Source of the DNA: Fagopyrum homotropicum | Lineage: Eukaryota; Streptophyta; Magnoliopsida; Caryophyllales; Polygonaceae | Reading direction: 5' to 3' | NCBI GenBank assembly: GCA_033239125.1 | Contig: BSWB01000004.1 | Coordinates: forward strand, 58,651,501-58,715,500 | DNA length: 64,000 nucleotides | Shown here: one piece after another, positions 1 to 10,555 of the stretch | Layout: every line of letters starts with the position of its first letter | Numbering within the stretch: position 1 is the first letter of the stretch | Program-made: the position numbers and the translations under genes | The notes under the pieces: generated by a model | What the model saw: the letters and a program-made list of their open reading frames with translations, nothing else | The model's database searches: none | What the model was told of the DNA's origin: nothing

Positions 1-3000
1 ACTGCATAGATTGACATGTATAATCATGTTATATGTACATATATATATGATATCACAATTTATTATTAAACTTTATAAAATAAAATACTGACCTTTGAAT
101 ATATTGTTCTTCTCAAGTTCAACTCCATAAGTATCTCTCTCCTTATTACTAAGAAATCTTCATCTGAAAAACCCAAAACCAAAGCAATGGATCTGTATCC
201 GTAATTACCGTCACCTAACACATCCATGACTCCATTCACATATGGCTCCATGAATTTTCGGAATTCCCCTTCTTCCCAAGGATATTTTGCACCATCATGT
301 GTAACCTCAGGTGTAGCATCTACATCAATTGGTTCCTTTCCTTTACGACGTAGCCGACTAGATGGAGTGGAGAAAAAAATTTAAGAAAATTCACATAAAA
401 GATGAAGAACACGGTAAACAATAGAATGAACAATGAGCTAATCGGGATAAATATGTGACACATAAAAACAAGAGTAAAGAAAACTAACTCTTCAGGTGTA
501 GCCTCTGCATGCTTTGCTTTTTTCCCCTGTGAACCTCGAGGACGTCCAGGACCACGTCTAGGTGAAGCCTCAGGTGTAGCCTCTCCATCATCCGGATCCA
601 CCACTCTCTCAGAACGGGGACGTCCAGGACCACGTCTAGCCGAATGCTCAAACGAGCTCGGCTCTCTTCTTGTTGATCTCATGATTGGCGGTCTTCCTTT
701 GGCCCGAGCCTTTTGTGTCGGCTCTTTTATCGTAGTACTTCTCGGGTTCTCGATGTCCTCGAAGCAAGATGCCATTTTCTCCATCTCATCGGGGGTGAGC
801 GTGTTTGACTCCATTCTTTCTCTGAATCTGTTCAACGAAACTAGGCTCGGGTTGATGGGATCATCATCATCATCACCCATGTCACCATTTGGAAATGTAA
901 CTGAAATCCAATGAACTTGCTTCCAAAATGGGTGAATCTGATTCAATGTTATAGCTCTTCTTGCACGGATTGTTATGATAAAATCATGCACACATGGCAC
1001 TCCATGAGCTTCCCTCCAATAACTATCCCGACACATAGCATCATCTCTTGTCCTTCTAGCTTTGGTGTAGTTATCCCACAAGAGCGTGAAACACTCACTG
1101 GTGACGTAGTCTCGAAGCAAGTCAAATATCGGTATACGCACCTCCCGAGGAATCCTCACCCGTGACATCTTTAACGAAGCTTGTATCTTCTGGACTTGAT
1201 AAGTGACCATCAAATGTATGTTGTCACACACCAACTGAAATCCTCCAACACTTGAATCTAGAGTTTGTTTGAGTAATTTTTGTGCGGACTCACACCTACA
1301 ATAATAGAAAGATAAACTATCCACAAGAACAAACTTTGAACATATGAGAAGCAAATGAATTTAAATAAATTTTCTTATGCATTTGTCGTCCTTGTGCCAA
1401 AATGATGATATAAGTCACACCATGATCGATCGATTGCCTCCTTGTATGGGGTGAGCCACGTCGTCTCGAGATAGTTCATTAACCTCGGATAAGGTGCCCA
1501 ATGGACCCTCATTTCCGTCAAACGCCGTTCGTAGCTTTCACTCGATCTCGACTCGAATAGGGCATGACATTGTGATGCAAAGACGGCTTGTACTTCCTTA
1601 CAACGCAAAACGACACCCGCTCTATTTCCAATATTGCTCTTTACATGGAACATACACAAAATATGTTTCACCTCCGGAAAGACTTCACCCAAGGCACCTA
1701 TAAGACCCAACTCTCGATCGGTGGCAATCACTTCTGGTATCTTGTCGTAGCACAAATGACGAAGTCTCCTTAAAGCCCGTTTGTAGTGATCTCTGTTCTC
1801 GTGTGCCATGAATACGAAAGCAACTGCAAAAGTTTTTTTTGAGCTTGTGATGCCGACAATCTCCAACAAGGGCATATTATATCTTGAAATAATACAAAAA
1901 AAGGATTAAGTAAAAGTGTTGTTCAATAAGATAGACTTCTATCAAACAAAGTTAGAACAAGAATACTTACTCATTGGTCTTATACGTCGAGTCCATCACA
2001 ATGACAGAAGGGAACATGTGGAGCAAATGCCTAGAATCGGGATGTGAGATAAAAAAATCAGCCACTTCATCGGAGTCTGTACATCTTCTTGCACTCACAT
2101 AGTATCCGCGTTCCTTCAACGTATGAAGTACTTGTTGTAATGACCCTCTTCCTTCATCTTGTTCCATCCTCATCTTCAAACCAGTATTGTAAATTTTCCG
2201 GATGGTTGTGACATTTCCAGGATCGTCTAATTGCACGGATTTCAATATATGTCTCGGTTTCAACCTCGACCCCAATTCACGCTCCATCTTTCGATATTGG
2301 GCTGGAGTCAAACGTCCAGCATATGCATGACCCCTTAAAACCGATGGAATTACATGGTTGTGGACTCCACATATAACTCTCAATGTCTATTTTTGTTCTT
2401 CAACTTGAGTCATCTCAAGTTCAAACATGCACATACACTTCTTTGAGTTCTTTTTTCGGCTAGTACTTACCACGTGATCGGGATCAACATCTTTCTCCTT
2501 TCTAGGTGCACCGTGTCTATCGCATGCCAAATGAAAGATACGGAACCCTCGTCTATCCAACCATGATTTGTTTATGACCAATACCATATTCATCGAGTAC
2601 CCCACAAACCGAGTCCATCCCACTAAGTTATCTCTATCCAAAAAATATCCATGAAGCTCAAACTTTGACGAAAAATCGGTACCGATCACACGAGAATATT
2701 CCATAAGATCCTATTATAAACGAAATAAAATATTATTATTAAAATATCGGCTCTTTATTCTAACATGTCTAAAACTAATAAAAAGAAAAATCATAACATA
2801 TATTTTTATCCAATAAATAAAAAGTAGATTTAAGTTACTCTTCTAGATTTTTTAATTTATATAATATATAATAATTTTATTAAACTATTAATTAGTTTAA
2901 ATTTAATGAGGTCATAAATATAGTTAAATTTCTTTTTTTTTTTTTAACTTTTTTTATATTTATAATTGAATTTTCAATGTAAAGAATGGATAGAAGGGGG

Positions 3001-3330
3001 AAACGAATTAAACTATGAGAATGTCAATAAAAAACTTGAAAACTTATGGATATCAAGAGGAAAAAACAAAACTTGGTGATGACATCAAGAAGAAAAGTCA
3101 ACACTTCATGATGGACACAAGAGTAAAAATACATAAAATATTAATTCTATGATTTCATCTCAATTCTACCATGCCTAAAACAATGAAATAAATGACAAAA
3201 AAGGAAATAATATACTTACTTCCATATGTGTAAGAAGTTCATTTGGATCGCTATACTTCTTTTCATCGAACGAAAGATTAACGCTTTCACCATCGGATTC
3301 AACTTCAATCTCTTCGGAAAATGCCGACAT
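1..3330 (-). pseudogene. MULE transposase-OTU protease gene, copy 1 (decayed, runs off left edge)
   Basis: This is the coding part of a Mutator-like transposon. Exons on the minus strand, inferred from GT-AG borders and comparison with copy 2, are 3330-3220, 2710-1971, 1882-1379, 1295-489 and 357-93; a sixth would begin at base 1. Domain order is: acidic N-terminus; FAR1/WRKY-GCM1-type zinc finger (Cys pair near CDRHG and KKCMC, His pair in GVHNH); DDE transposase (Asp in VMDSTYKTN, Asp in ATDRELGL, Glu in NYLETTW); SWIM-type finger ending GVPCVH; two AT-hooks with core RGPGRPR; then an OTU-like protease exon. The phases of all five exons agree. Damage seen: an in-frame TAG at 2384-2386 where copy 2 has TGG; the donor after exon 3 reads AT instead of GT (1378-1377); and the OTU catalytic Cys is Tyr. 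It would bind terminal repeats and move DNA in the nucleus, but this copy is very unlikely to be functional. The family assignment is firm. Confidence 0.88.
93..357 (-). other. OTU-like protease exon of MULE copy 1, catalytic Cys replaced by Tyr
   Basis: This exon has acceptor TAG before 357 and donor GT after 93, both in phase with the preceding AT-hook exon. It encodes a segment ending in EGEFRKFMEPYV, then VLGDGNYGYRSIALVLGF. The motif matches the D-G-x-C start of OTU cysteine proteases, but the codon for the nucleophile is TAC (Tyr). Copy 2 has DGHCGYKAIS at the same place. The rest of the fold (the His region) lies outside the window to the left. OTU enzymes cleave ubiquitin conjugates; this copy could not do so if translated. 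Confidence 0.75.
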
Positions 3331-4191
3331 ATTCTACGAGGTTTTTTGGATTGAGACGTGAAATTTGATTTGGATTTCACGCTCATAGAGAAATATATAG
3401 AGTCGCAACAACGTGCTAGGTTAAACTCGACACTCGGCCCATTAAAGTATCGGGCGCAGCCAGAATCTGTGACTGGGGCGCAGCCCCAAATGCACAATGC
3501 GACCGTGTTGTCTCACTTGTCTGATCGAATAGCAACCCCGTCTAGAAATTATCAAAGTTTAATACATGCGAGACGGGACGGACCTAACGGAATGAAGAAG
3601 TTAAGGCTCATATCCCGTCTCGTGAATTTTTTTTGGGGACGAGATTTAAATTTTTGGATGAAAGAACACCGGGACCGGAACGGCCCTGGGATTTGTGGGA
3701 TTTGTGTCTAACCCTAAGATAAGTCATATAGAATTACTTAGGTGGCATACCATTGATGTGGGAGTATTAAAATATGAGTGTATGTATAAAAACCACTCCT
3801 ACACATGTTGGGGGGGGGAAGACGGGGTTAGTGAACCTTCTGTGTCACAACATAAGTTGAACACGTTTTAAGTTATTGTTGTGTTGAGACCATTGAAGCG
3901 ACAATATAGGAGGAATACAATTTTCATATTCGTTAGCAGCATTGGTTTTATTTGGTTTGGGCAATACCACCAATTAATAGGGGTTTTTGTTTGCACATGC
4001 TTTTAATAGTCTAAAAGGTTGAAAATAGGAGATTCATAGGACAATTGTTTGTATATTGGAGCATAAAATAGTTGGATTATAATCTAATTTGGAAATCATG
4101 CTTAGAATAACCAATGGAGGAATGAATGGAAAAGTGTTTCCATTGTTTTATCTAGGAGTTGTGTTTTTTAAAACCAAATCCGTTGTTTTAC
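3331..4191. other. Intergenic gap between MULE copy 1 and the kinase gene
   Basis: This is the upstream region of both divergent genes. It has an AT-rich stretch, a G-run at about 3810-3818, and no convincing reading frame. The open frame at 3358-3711 has no recognisable motif and uses the leader of the MULE copy, so I do not call it. I could not identify the terminal inverted repeat of the MULE here. Confidence 0.5.
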
Positions 4192-6054
4192 ATGGGAAAG
4201 GGCGAACAACACAACCCAAGGTTTTTCCAGTGTTGCAGATGCGAAGAAATGAAAGATGATAGCAACATTGGAGCTAAAGCTAAAGGATCCTCCATACGTA
4301 GCAGCATCAAGAAATACATTCAAACAAAGTCTAAGGTCTCCTTCTCCAGCATCTCTCTCAAAAGTGGTATGTTACTATCTCAAAGCACTTTATAATATTT
4401 TAAAGAATGGGTGATTTCTTGTAATGTTTGACAAGTTAAGGCTGATTTCTTGTCTGGGCATTCAATAAACATTGAGGTGTTGTGTTGTACATTTGGTTCA
4501 GAAAGCAGCAAACACAGATACATAACAGAAGAGATCACAAAGTATGGAAATAGAAATATGGATGCGCGAGTGTTCACATTCCGCGAGCTATGTGCGGCCA
4601 CCGATAACTTCAGCCCCGAGAATCTTCTCGGAGAAGGCGGATTTGGGAGGGTTTATAAGGGAAACTTAGAGCCCCCACACACGGTAATTAAGAGCCCGTT
4701 TGGATTTAACTCCGAAAAGGGAATAAAAACGAATCTAGTCTATATATATATATATATAATACCCTTATTCATAAAATTTTTTGAATCATTTCTTGTGGTT
4801 TAAAGTACTTGTAGAAGAATTTGTTAGTTTTGATACCCTATAGGAAAACAGATTGTTGTGAAGTAAATGCATTTTACATGAAATCACGAGAAATTATTTT
4901 CCAAAAAATTCATGAATAAGGGTACACATATGGATTAAATACATTTTCATTTCGTTTCCGTTTCTGAAGTTACAACCAAACGGGGGTTAAGTCTCTTCAT
5001 TTAAGGGTTCGTACATCACCCAATGTTGTGCAAGTGTTGACTCCCATATTTATTATGTAACGAAGGAAGTTGCGGTCAAAAAGCTAGACAGAAATGGGTT
5101 CCAAGGAAACAAAGAGTTCCTTGTAGAGGTGTTGATGTTGAGCCTTCTTCACCATCCCAATCTCGTCACCTTAGTAGGGTACTGTTGTGAAGGCGACCAG
5201 AGGATTCTAGTGTACGAGTATATGATCATGGGTTCCTTGGAGAGTCATCTTCTTGGTAGGTTTAGGTTTAGTTTATGTGTTTGTACTATGTTAATAAACA
5301 ACACGTAACGAAGCATGATAATAATTTCCTTGTACATGTTCGCAGATCTGGAACCCCACGTAAAGGCTCTAGACTGGAACACACGGATGAAAGTGGCAGA
5401 AGGTGCAGCCAAAGGGTTAGAGTACTTGCACGAGAAGGCGAACCCACCCGTTATCTATAGAGATTTCAAGGCCTCCAACATACTACTCGACGCCAACTTT
5501 ACTCCAAAGCTCGCTGATTTTGGGCTGGCCAGGTTAGGTCCGATGGGAGAACAAACCCACGTCTCCACTCGAGTCATGGGAACCTACGGATATTGTGCTC
5601 CCGAGTACATGTCTACTGGCCAACTGACCGCCAAGTCCGATGTTTACAGCTTTGGAGTTGTCTTCTTGGAGCTCCTTACCGGAAGGAGGGTCATTGACAA
5701 TAATAGGCCCATTGAGGAGCAAAACTTGATAGCTTGGGTACGTCATGCACAAATATTTAGGTACTTGCTTCAATTACATAGATATATATCATTCCTTAAA
5801 TTACAAAATCACTGATGTTTTGATGTATTGTATAGGCACAACCGTTGTTGAAAGACAAAACCATGTTCACTGTAATAGCAGACCCATTGTTAGAGGGAAA
5901 CTACCCTTCAAGGAGTCTCTACCAAGCTCTAGCAATCGCGGCCATGTGCCTTCAATCGGAACCCACCATTCGTCCTATCATCAGCGATGTTGTTACCGCC
6001 CTTGAGTTCTTGTCCCCGAACACAGGGGATGATGATGATGAAGACGAAAATTAA
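4192..6054 (+). CDS. Receptor-like cytoplasmic kinase, class VII (PBS1-like/PBL)
   Basis: Five exons with consistent phases: 4192-4366, 4502-4683, 5066-5255, 5346-5737 and 5836-6054, giving about 385 residues. The N-terminus begins MGKGE, a possible N-myristoylation site, followed by a cysteine cluster FFQCCRC that could be palmitoylated, as expected for a membrane-anchored cytoplasmic kinase. Kinase landmarks: the glycine loop GEGGFG at 102-107; Lys in VAVKK near 124; YRDFKASNILL with catalytic Asp 222; DFG at 240-242; and GTYGYCAPEY through about 270. The YRDFK form and the GDQR/LDWNTRM signatures are typical of RLCK-VII. The LTGRRVID and EQNLIAWAQP stretches look closest to the PBL23-27 group. 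The C-terminus is an acidic tail (DDDDEDEN). Relatives relay pattern-recognition receptor signals to immune outputs; that role here is inferred. All key kinase residues are present. The first exon is the least certain part. Confidence 0.9.
4691..4986. mobile_element. Tourist-like MITE A in kinase intron 2
   Basis: The ends are AGAGCCCGTTTGG and, in reverse complement, CCCCCGTTTGGTTG. The element is flanked on both sides by TTA(A), the PIF/Harbinger-type target duplication. It belongs to the same family as the copies at 23655 and 28979, which share the subterminal GAAACGG-rich arms and the internal CCACAAGGAATGATT-like stretch. It contains a (TA)n run at 4741-4758. It lies wholly in the intron, so kinase splicing can be preserved. 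Confidence 0.85.
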
Positions 6055-8489
6055 GAACATGCATACCAAGAACAAAAAAATTCTACATGAAGATGGGAGC
6101 CGGATACAAAGGAAACAATGACATATGAGAGTTCCCTACCGTGAAAAGATGTAAAACAAGAGATGAAAAAAGATAAATTTAATTCCTAGTCTTCTTTTTT
6201 TTTCTTTTTTCAGTTATGTGTTTTTCATCATTGAACGTCATAGCTTTCTTCATATGTTTCAGTGTAAATCATAATGTGTTTGTACATACACTTCTATGTA
6301 ATTTATAAAAAAAAATAGGTGATTTGAATCCTCATGAAGTGGAGCCACAATAAAAAAAACACAGAGCATGACCTACCCACAATAGTGACTCGAAAGAGGA
6401 AAAGGAGGTTCCATTGAGTTAAGGTTTGAGTGAGAGTTGTGTTGGGGACCTCTCAGACGGTAAGAAGGAAATTAGCACAGTAAGAAGGCAATGACCAAGG
6501 GATGGGGCAATGTAAAGGGTCTCTAGTATGGAAATAAAAAAACCCAAAGGGGGAGGTATCATCAATGACAAATGGGGGATACCATGGAAAAGAGGTCATT
6601 GGTGCAATAACTAACGGTCGCAATGTCGCTCGTGGTAGGTCAGGAGTGTTGAAACGAGTGACTAAGATCTCGCAAATAGATGTACAAGACTCGTTTGTAA
6701 TATAAGAGTCATGATCAAACACAAGAAGAATGATAGAGGAATTTGAATATTAATTGAAAAGCCTAAAATCAAAACTGAAAATCGAAAGAGAAGACAAGGA
6801 TCGAGCCGACCAATCGACTTGATCCAGACAGAGAAGTATGGACCGAGTAGAGATAGAAATAAGAGATATAAATATAAACACACACGGTCGAATCGACCAG
6901 TTACTTGGATCGACTTATATAGTAGTAGTAAGAGAGAAAGAGTGGGGGTTTTAGGGTTTTCAAACAAATGCACATAAGTAACAATCAACAAAAGTATAGA
7001 TGATCAATAAAGTAATTCCAAAATATGAATCACCACAACAATGGATAATACAAACTCAATTCATGACCAATTAAGTCTATTGTCATATTAACCATGCTAT
7101 GAAGGGAACATTTCTACGCATCTCTCGAATATTGTAAGAAATTAACGTATCCATTCACGTAGCTTTAACATCTTGCAAACAATAAACTAAAGTACAAATA
7201 AACCCTAGAACCATCTACACACAACTTTTGCACCTTGTGTTGGAAGATCATAGGATTGTCATAACATATGAACAAAGACAATATTACAAAGAACATAAAC
7301 AAATATAAACATCATAAATCCATACTGAAATCAGTAATCAACACAAGGTTAAGCAAGAATCAAAGAACACCATATTTTGTTTATGTTCTTCAGACTTTTC
7401 TCTATGTTTGTGGAACTTCGAGGGGGTGCTCGTCCCAATCCACTAGGTAATTAAATCAGACTTATAAAAAATGAATTGTTTGTTGCAAGGACAACACTTA
7501 GAAGCTAGAACACATATCTAATGTGAACAAAGGGTATAAATCACTAACTCTAATTGTGCCGAACTCATCTTTAGAATGATATTCGATGTCACAAGTGATG
7601 CATATTCTTGATCTGAAGCTACAACACACATGAACATTGGTATTAAATTTAATTGATTAAAGAAACAAAATTAGAACACCATGCCACATCTAACCTAAAT
7701 TGATTGAATGAAGTATGAAACTTGATCAAAAAAGAATGTATTAGAGGTCGACGGTAGTAGGTTTTGGAAAGAACATAAAATTTAACACAAATATAGAACT
7801 TTATAACTAATTTTCACCGATCAGTATTGGCAATATTATTCAATATTAATAAATTTCTAAGTAAAAATTACAATGGGGATATCTTTATTTATATTTTATA
7901 CTAGTAAAGAGACTAGTTCAACAAGGAAGCTAGCATATCCTAGTCTAAAATAGAAAATGAGAGAATATAACTTAACTCATTAATATAAAAGTTAACTAGT
8001 TTAACCAAAATTAAAAACAAGATGAGATATGGGAAGCTCCTAAATTATAACACTAGAAAACAGCGTCCTGCTTCAGTGGAGTGAAACAATGAGGCGTCCA
8101 ACTGCCTTCGGAGAAGGCATCCACTATATGCTTGGATTTGGGCATGGGCTAGTTGTATTAACTAGAAGAGGAGCGGATCAAATGAAAATGGTATTGAGTC
8201 TTTTCTTTTGATCAATAGATACCTAGTAGGAGATGCATTTGAACTTGTACTTATATTAGTTTTATCAATCTATTATATAAATGTATCATCTAGATTATAA
8301 TTAAATAACACAAAAAGTAAGTTACTAATTATAGATCATAGAACATTATTCTAATCCCTCTTTAGGAATGTTTCGGGGAAATCATCCGGGTTTTTTTTTT
8401 ATTTAGTAAGTTCTTCATATGATCCTCATCTTCTTAACTTGGCCCCTGACTTCATTTCTAGTTCGTAACTGATGCGTTGTTGATGTCAC
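6055..8489. other. Kinase 3' flank and unassigned AT-rich DNA
   Basis: The first 250 bases or so are the likely 3' untranslated region of the kinase. The rest is AT-rich and its short open frames show no known motif. I see no clear transposon ends. 8040-8130 is slightly more GC-rich and unrecognised. Confidence 0.4.
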
Positions 8490-9545
8490 AGTTTCCGATC
8501 TAGATTGAAAGTTCTCGAAAAAATCAAATCTCGGTTAAATCAATGAAATCTCGGCCGAGATTTAATGAAGAACATGCCGAGATTTATCAAAACTCAGAAC
8601 GCGAAATAATGAATGATATGAAAAGATAAGAAGATGATTGATGGAATGAAATATAATAAGTATAGGAAGATATGAATCAAGATATTCCCGCAAAGAACCT
8701 TGACCAATGATGTGTGAAACCCTCTTAATGAAGAGCTTACCTTAACCCTCACTTCTTTAACCTTACACAAGTCTTCTAAGTAAGACAAACACAAGGAGGG
8801 ACTAGTACTGACTAGGAGCACCAACTTTCAAAAAGATTAACACACACAAGCACAATCTAGCAAGGACTTCACAACGATTCATTCAAGGATCTCTCTTTGA
8901 TTGAATACGAAAGAATAAAACACAAACTTCATAAGCGAAGCTGCGAGTGCACACAATATTGTGGAAAATAATCAAATCAAATCTATATAGAAACCTCTCC
9001 TTTAAGGCTATTTATAAGGGAGATTTTCCTATGTAAACTAGGAAATATATATCTACAAGATAATATAGGAAATATATCTTTAAAAGATAATCTAGGAAAG
9101 ATATAAAAATAAGAAACAATTTGGTTTACTAGGCTTTTTCTAATTTTGTGTTTAGTAAATGTACCCCTTGAGAAAAGAGTGTGTAGAGTTTGAGAATAAA
9201 TACAAAAGATTGGGGTATATTTACTTAATTGAAACATTAAAAAACCTAGTTACTACTCTACTTTCTCAAAAAGGCCTATTTACCAAAATTGCCCTAAAAA
9301 TAATCTCAAAAATAGTATAAAAAACTAACAATTACCTTAGAAAATGTTTGAGAGCTTTTAAGATAGTAAGATAAAAGATAGTTGCCATAATTAAAAGATC
9401 TTGGCCGGATCTTCAAGCACGTGTAAGAGACAAAATCTCGGTTTAATATATCGGCCGAGATTCCGGTAGGTTGACCGAGATTTCTTCTTTGAGGCTCTTT
9501 CTTCGTCCTAGCCACCTTCTATGCTTCTTGGCTCTTCTTGGTCGT
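8490..9545. repeat. Repeat block bounded by CTCGGCCGAG palindromes
   Basis: The palindrome AATCTCGGCCGAGATT lies at 8547-8562 and the related TATCGGCCGAGATT at about 9449-9462. Single half-sites (CCGAGATTT) lie beside both. The block between is AT-rich with no intact coding frame. It is probably a fragment of a retrotransposon, but I could not pair terminal repeats. Confidence 0.4.
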
Positions 9546-9622
9546 GATTTGTCTCGTCTATGACAGTCAGCAATGTCACCAAAGGAGTCCTAAGTGTTAG
9601 TAGGGTCTCTTTGAGTGTATAT

Positions 9623-10545
9623 TGTAACATCTGGAACTTTTATTCCGGATGGTTAGCAAGTTATGGACCTTCCCGCAGACGCGGCTCAGTTTTCCCGCAG
9701 GCACGAGGTGCTGAGTGCCAGGGTTTATTCCAAAAATCCCATGTGGACCCTTCGTTTTCCCCTTTCTGCTTTTGACCCCTCGTTATTGTTGTGATGGGCT
9801 TCTTGATCCCTTGTTTCCTCTTTTAATAAAAAGCCAAACCTTCCCTCTCTCTCCTCCCTTTTCACTTTCACGTGACATTTCATTTTCCCCCTTTCCCCTT
9901 TGCTTCTTCTCCCTCCTTTGGCTTGAGCATGGTAGCTTTTCTTGATGATCTTCCCTCTCTTCTTCTTAATTGATGTCCAGTAGTGAGATGTGCTACAAAT
10001 TCGTATTGGTGATGGGAAGCTCTTCCTTCCTTCTTCATTTCTTCATCTTCATCTTCTTCCTTGAGCTTTCATGGTGGAAGTCATGGATCCTAAACTTCTT
10101 CCCCTTGTTTATGCTTCCATGTCCTTAGATTTAGCTTAGATCATGTGTAGAGATCATGTTGTGTGTGAAGATCTTCCTTGATGGAGCAAGCCAGCCGGGA
10201 GTGGCCGGAATCGAGTGCACAACTGAGAAGAAAGCCGTTGAAGCTCGCCTTTGGAGTTCGACCGCACCCGCAGCTGGACAGCGCCGCGGGGGGCGCAAGC
10301 AGCAGCCCACCGCAGGGGCGGCGACCTCAACCGCAGGGGCGGCAGCCTGCAGCTCCTGGCCACAGGGGCGGCGGCCTTTGGCCACAGGTGTGTCTCACCT
10401 GGCCGCAGGGGCAGTTTTTCCCCGGTCCAACCCCCTCTCTGGGGTTGTGTTTCCTTCTTCCGAGCCCGTGTCTTTACTTAGTGAGTTTCCTCCCTTGAGT
10501 ATGTGCTCATATATGATCCTAGAGAGTGTTTGTTTGCTCTAAAAG
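9623..10545 (+). mobile_element. Probable solo or partial Gypsy-type LTR
   Basis: It begins TGTAACATCTGG, the TGTAAC start shared by the other Gypsy LTRs in this window. A pyrimidine-rich leader-like stretch follows (9840-10080), then a GC-rich block at 10180-10420. No matching end, primer-binding site or second copy is visible, so the boundaries are tentative. Open frames across the GC-rich block exist on both strands and look like composition artefacts. Confidence 0.4.
10180..10420. repeat. GC-rich degenerate tandem repeat (CCGCAGGGGCGGC)
   Basis: Four imperfect copies of a CCGCAGGGGCGGC-like unit are seen between about 10309 and 10412 (variants CCACAGGGGCGGC and CCGCAGGGGCAG). It is a sharp GC island in AT-rich surroundings. 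Overlapping open frames are present in several phases on both strands, so no coding call is made. Confidence 0.6.
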
Positions 10546-10555
10546 GTGTGTGCAA

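Noticed and set aside
681..1165. Plus-strand open frames across the MULE C-terminal exon
   Set aside because: They are antisense to a well-supported transposase exon and have no motif of their own.
5534..5773. Minus-strand open frame over the kinase
   Set aside because: It is antisense to conserved kinase exon 4 and follows its codon pattern.
10131..10542. Overlapping Ala/Pro/Gly-rich frames in a GC-rich block
   Set aside because: Present in several phases on both strands because of GC-rich repeats; no start context, family or exon structure.
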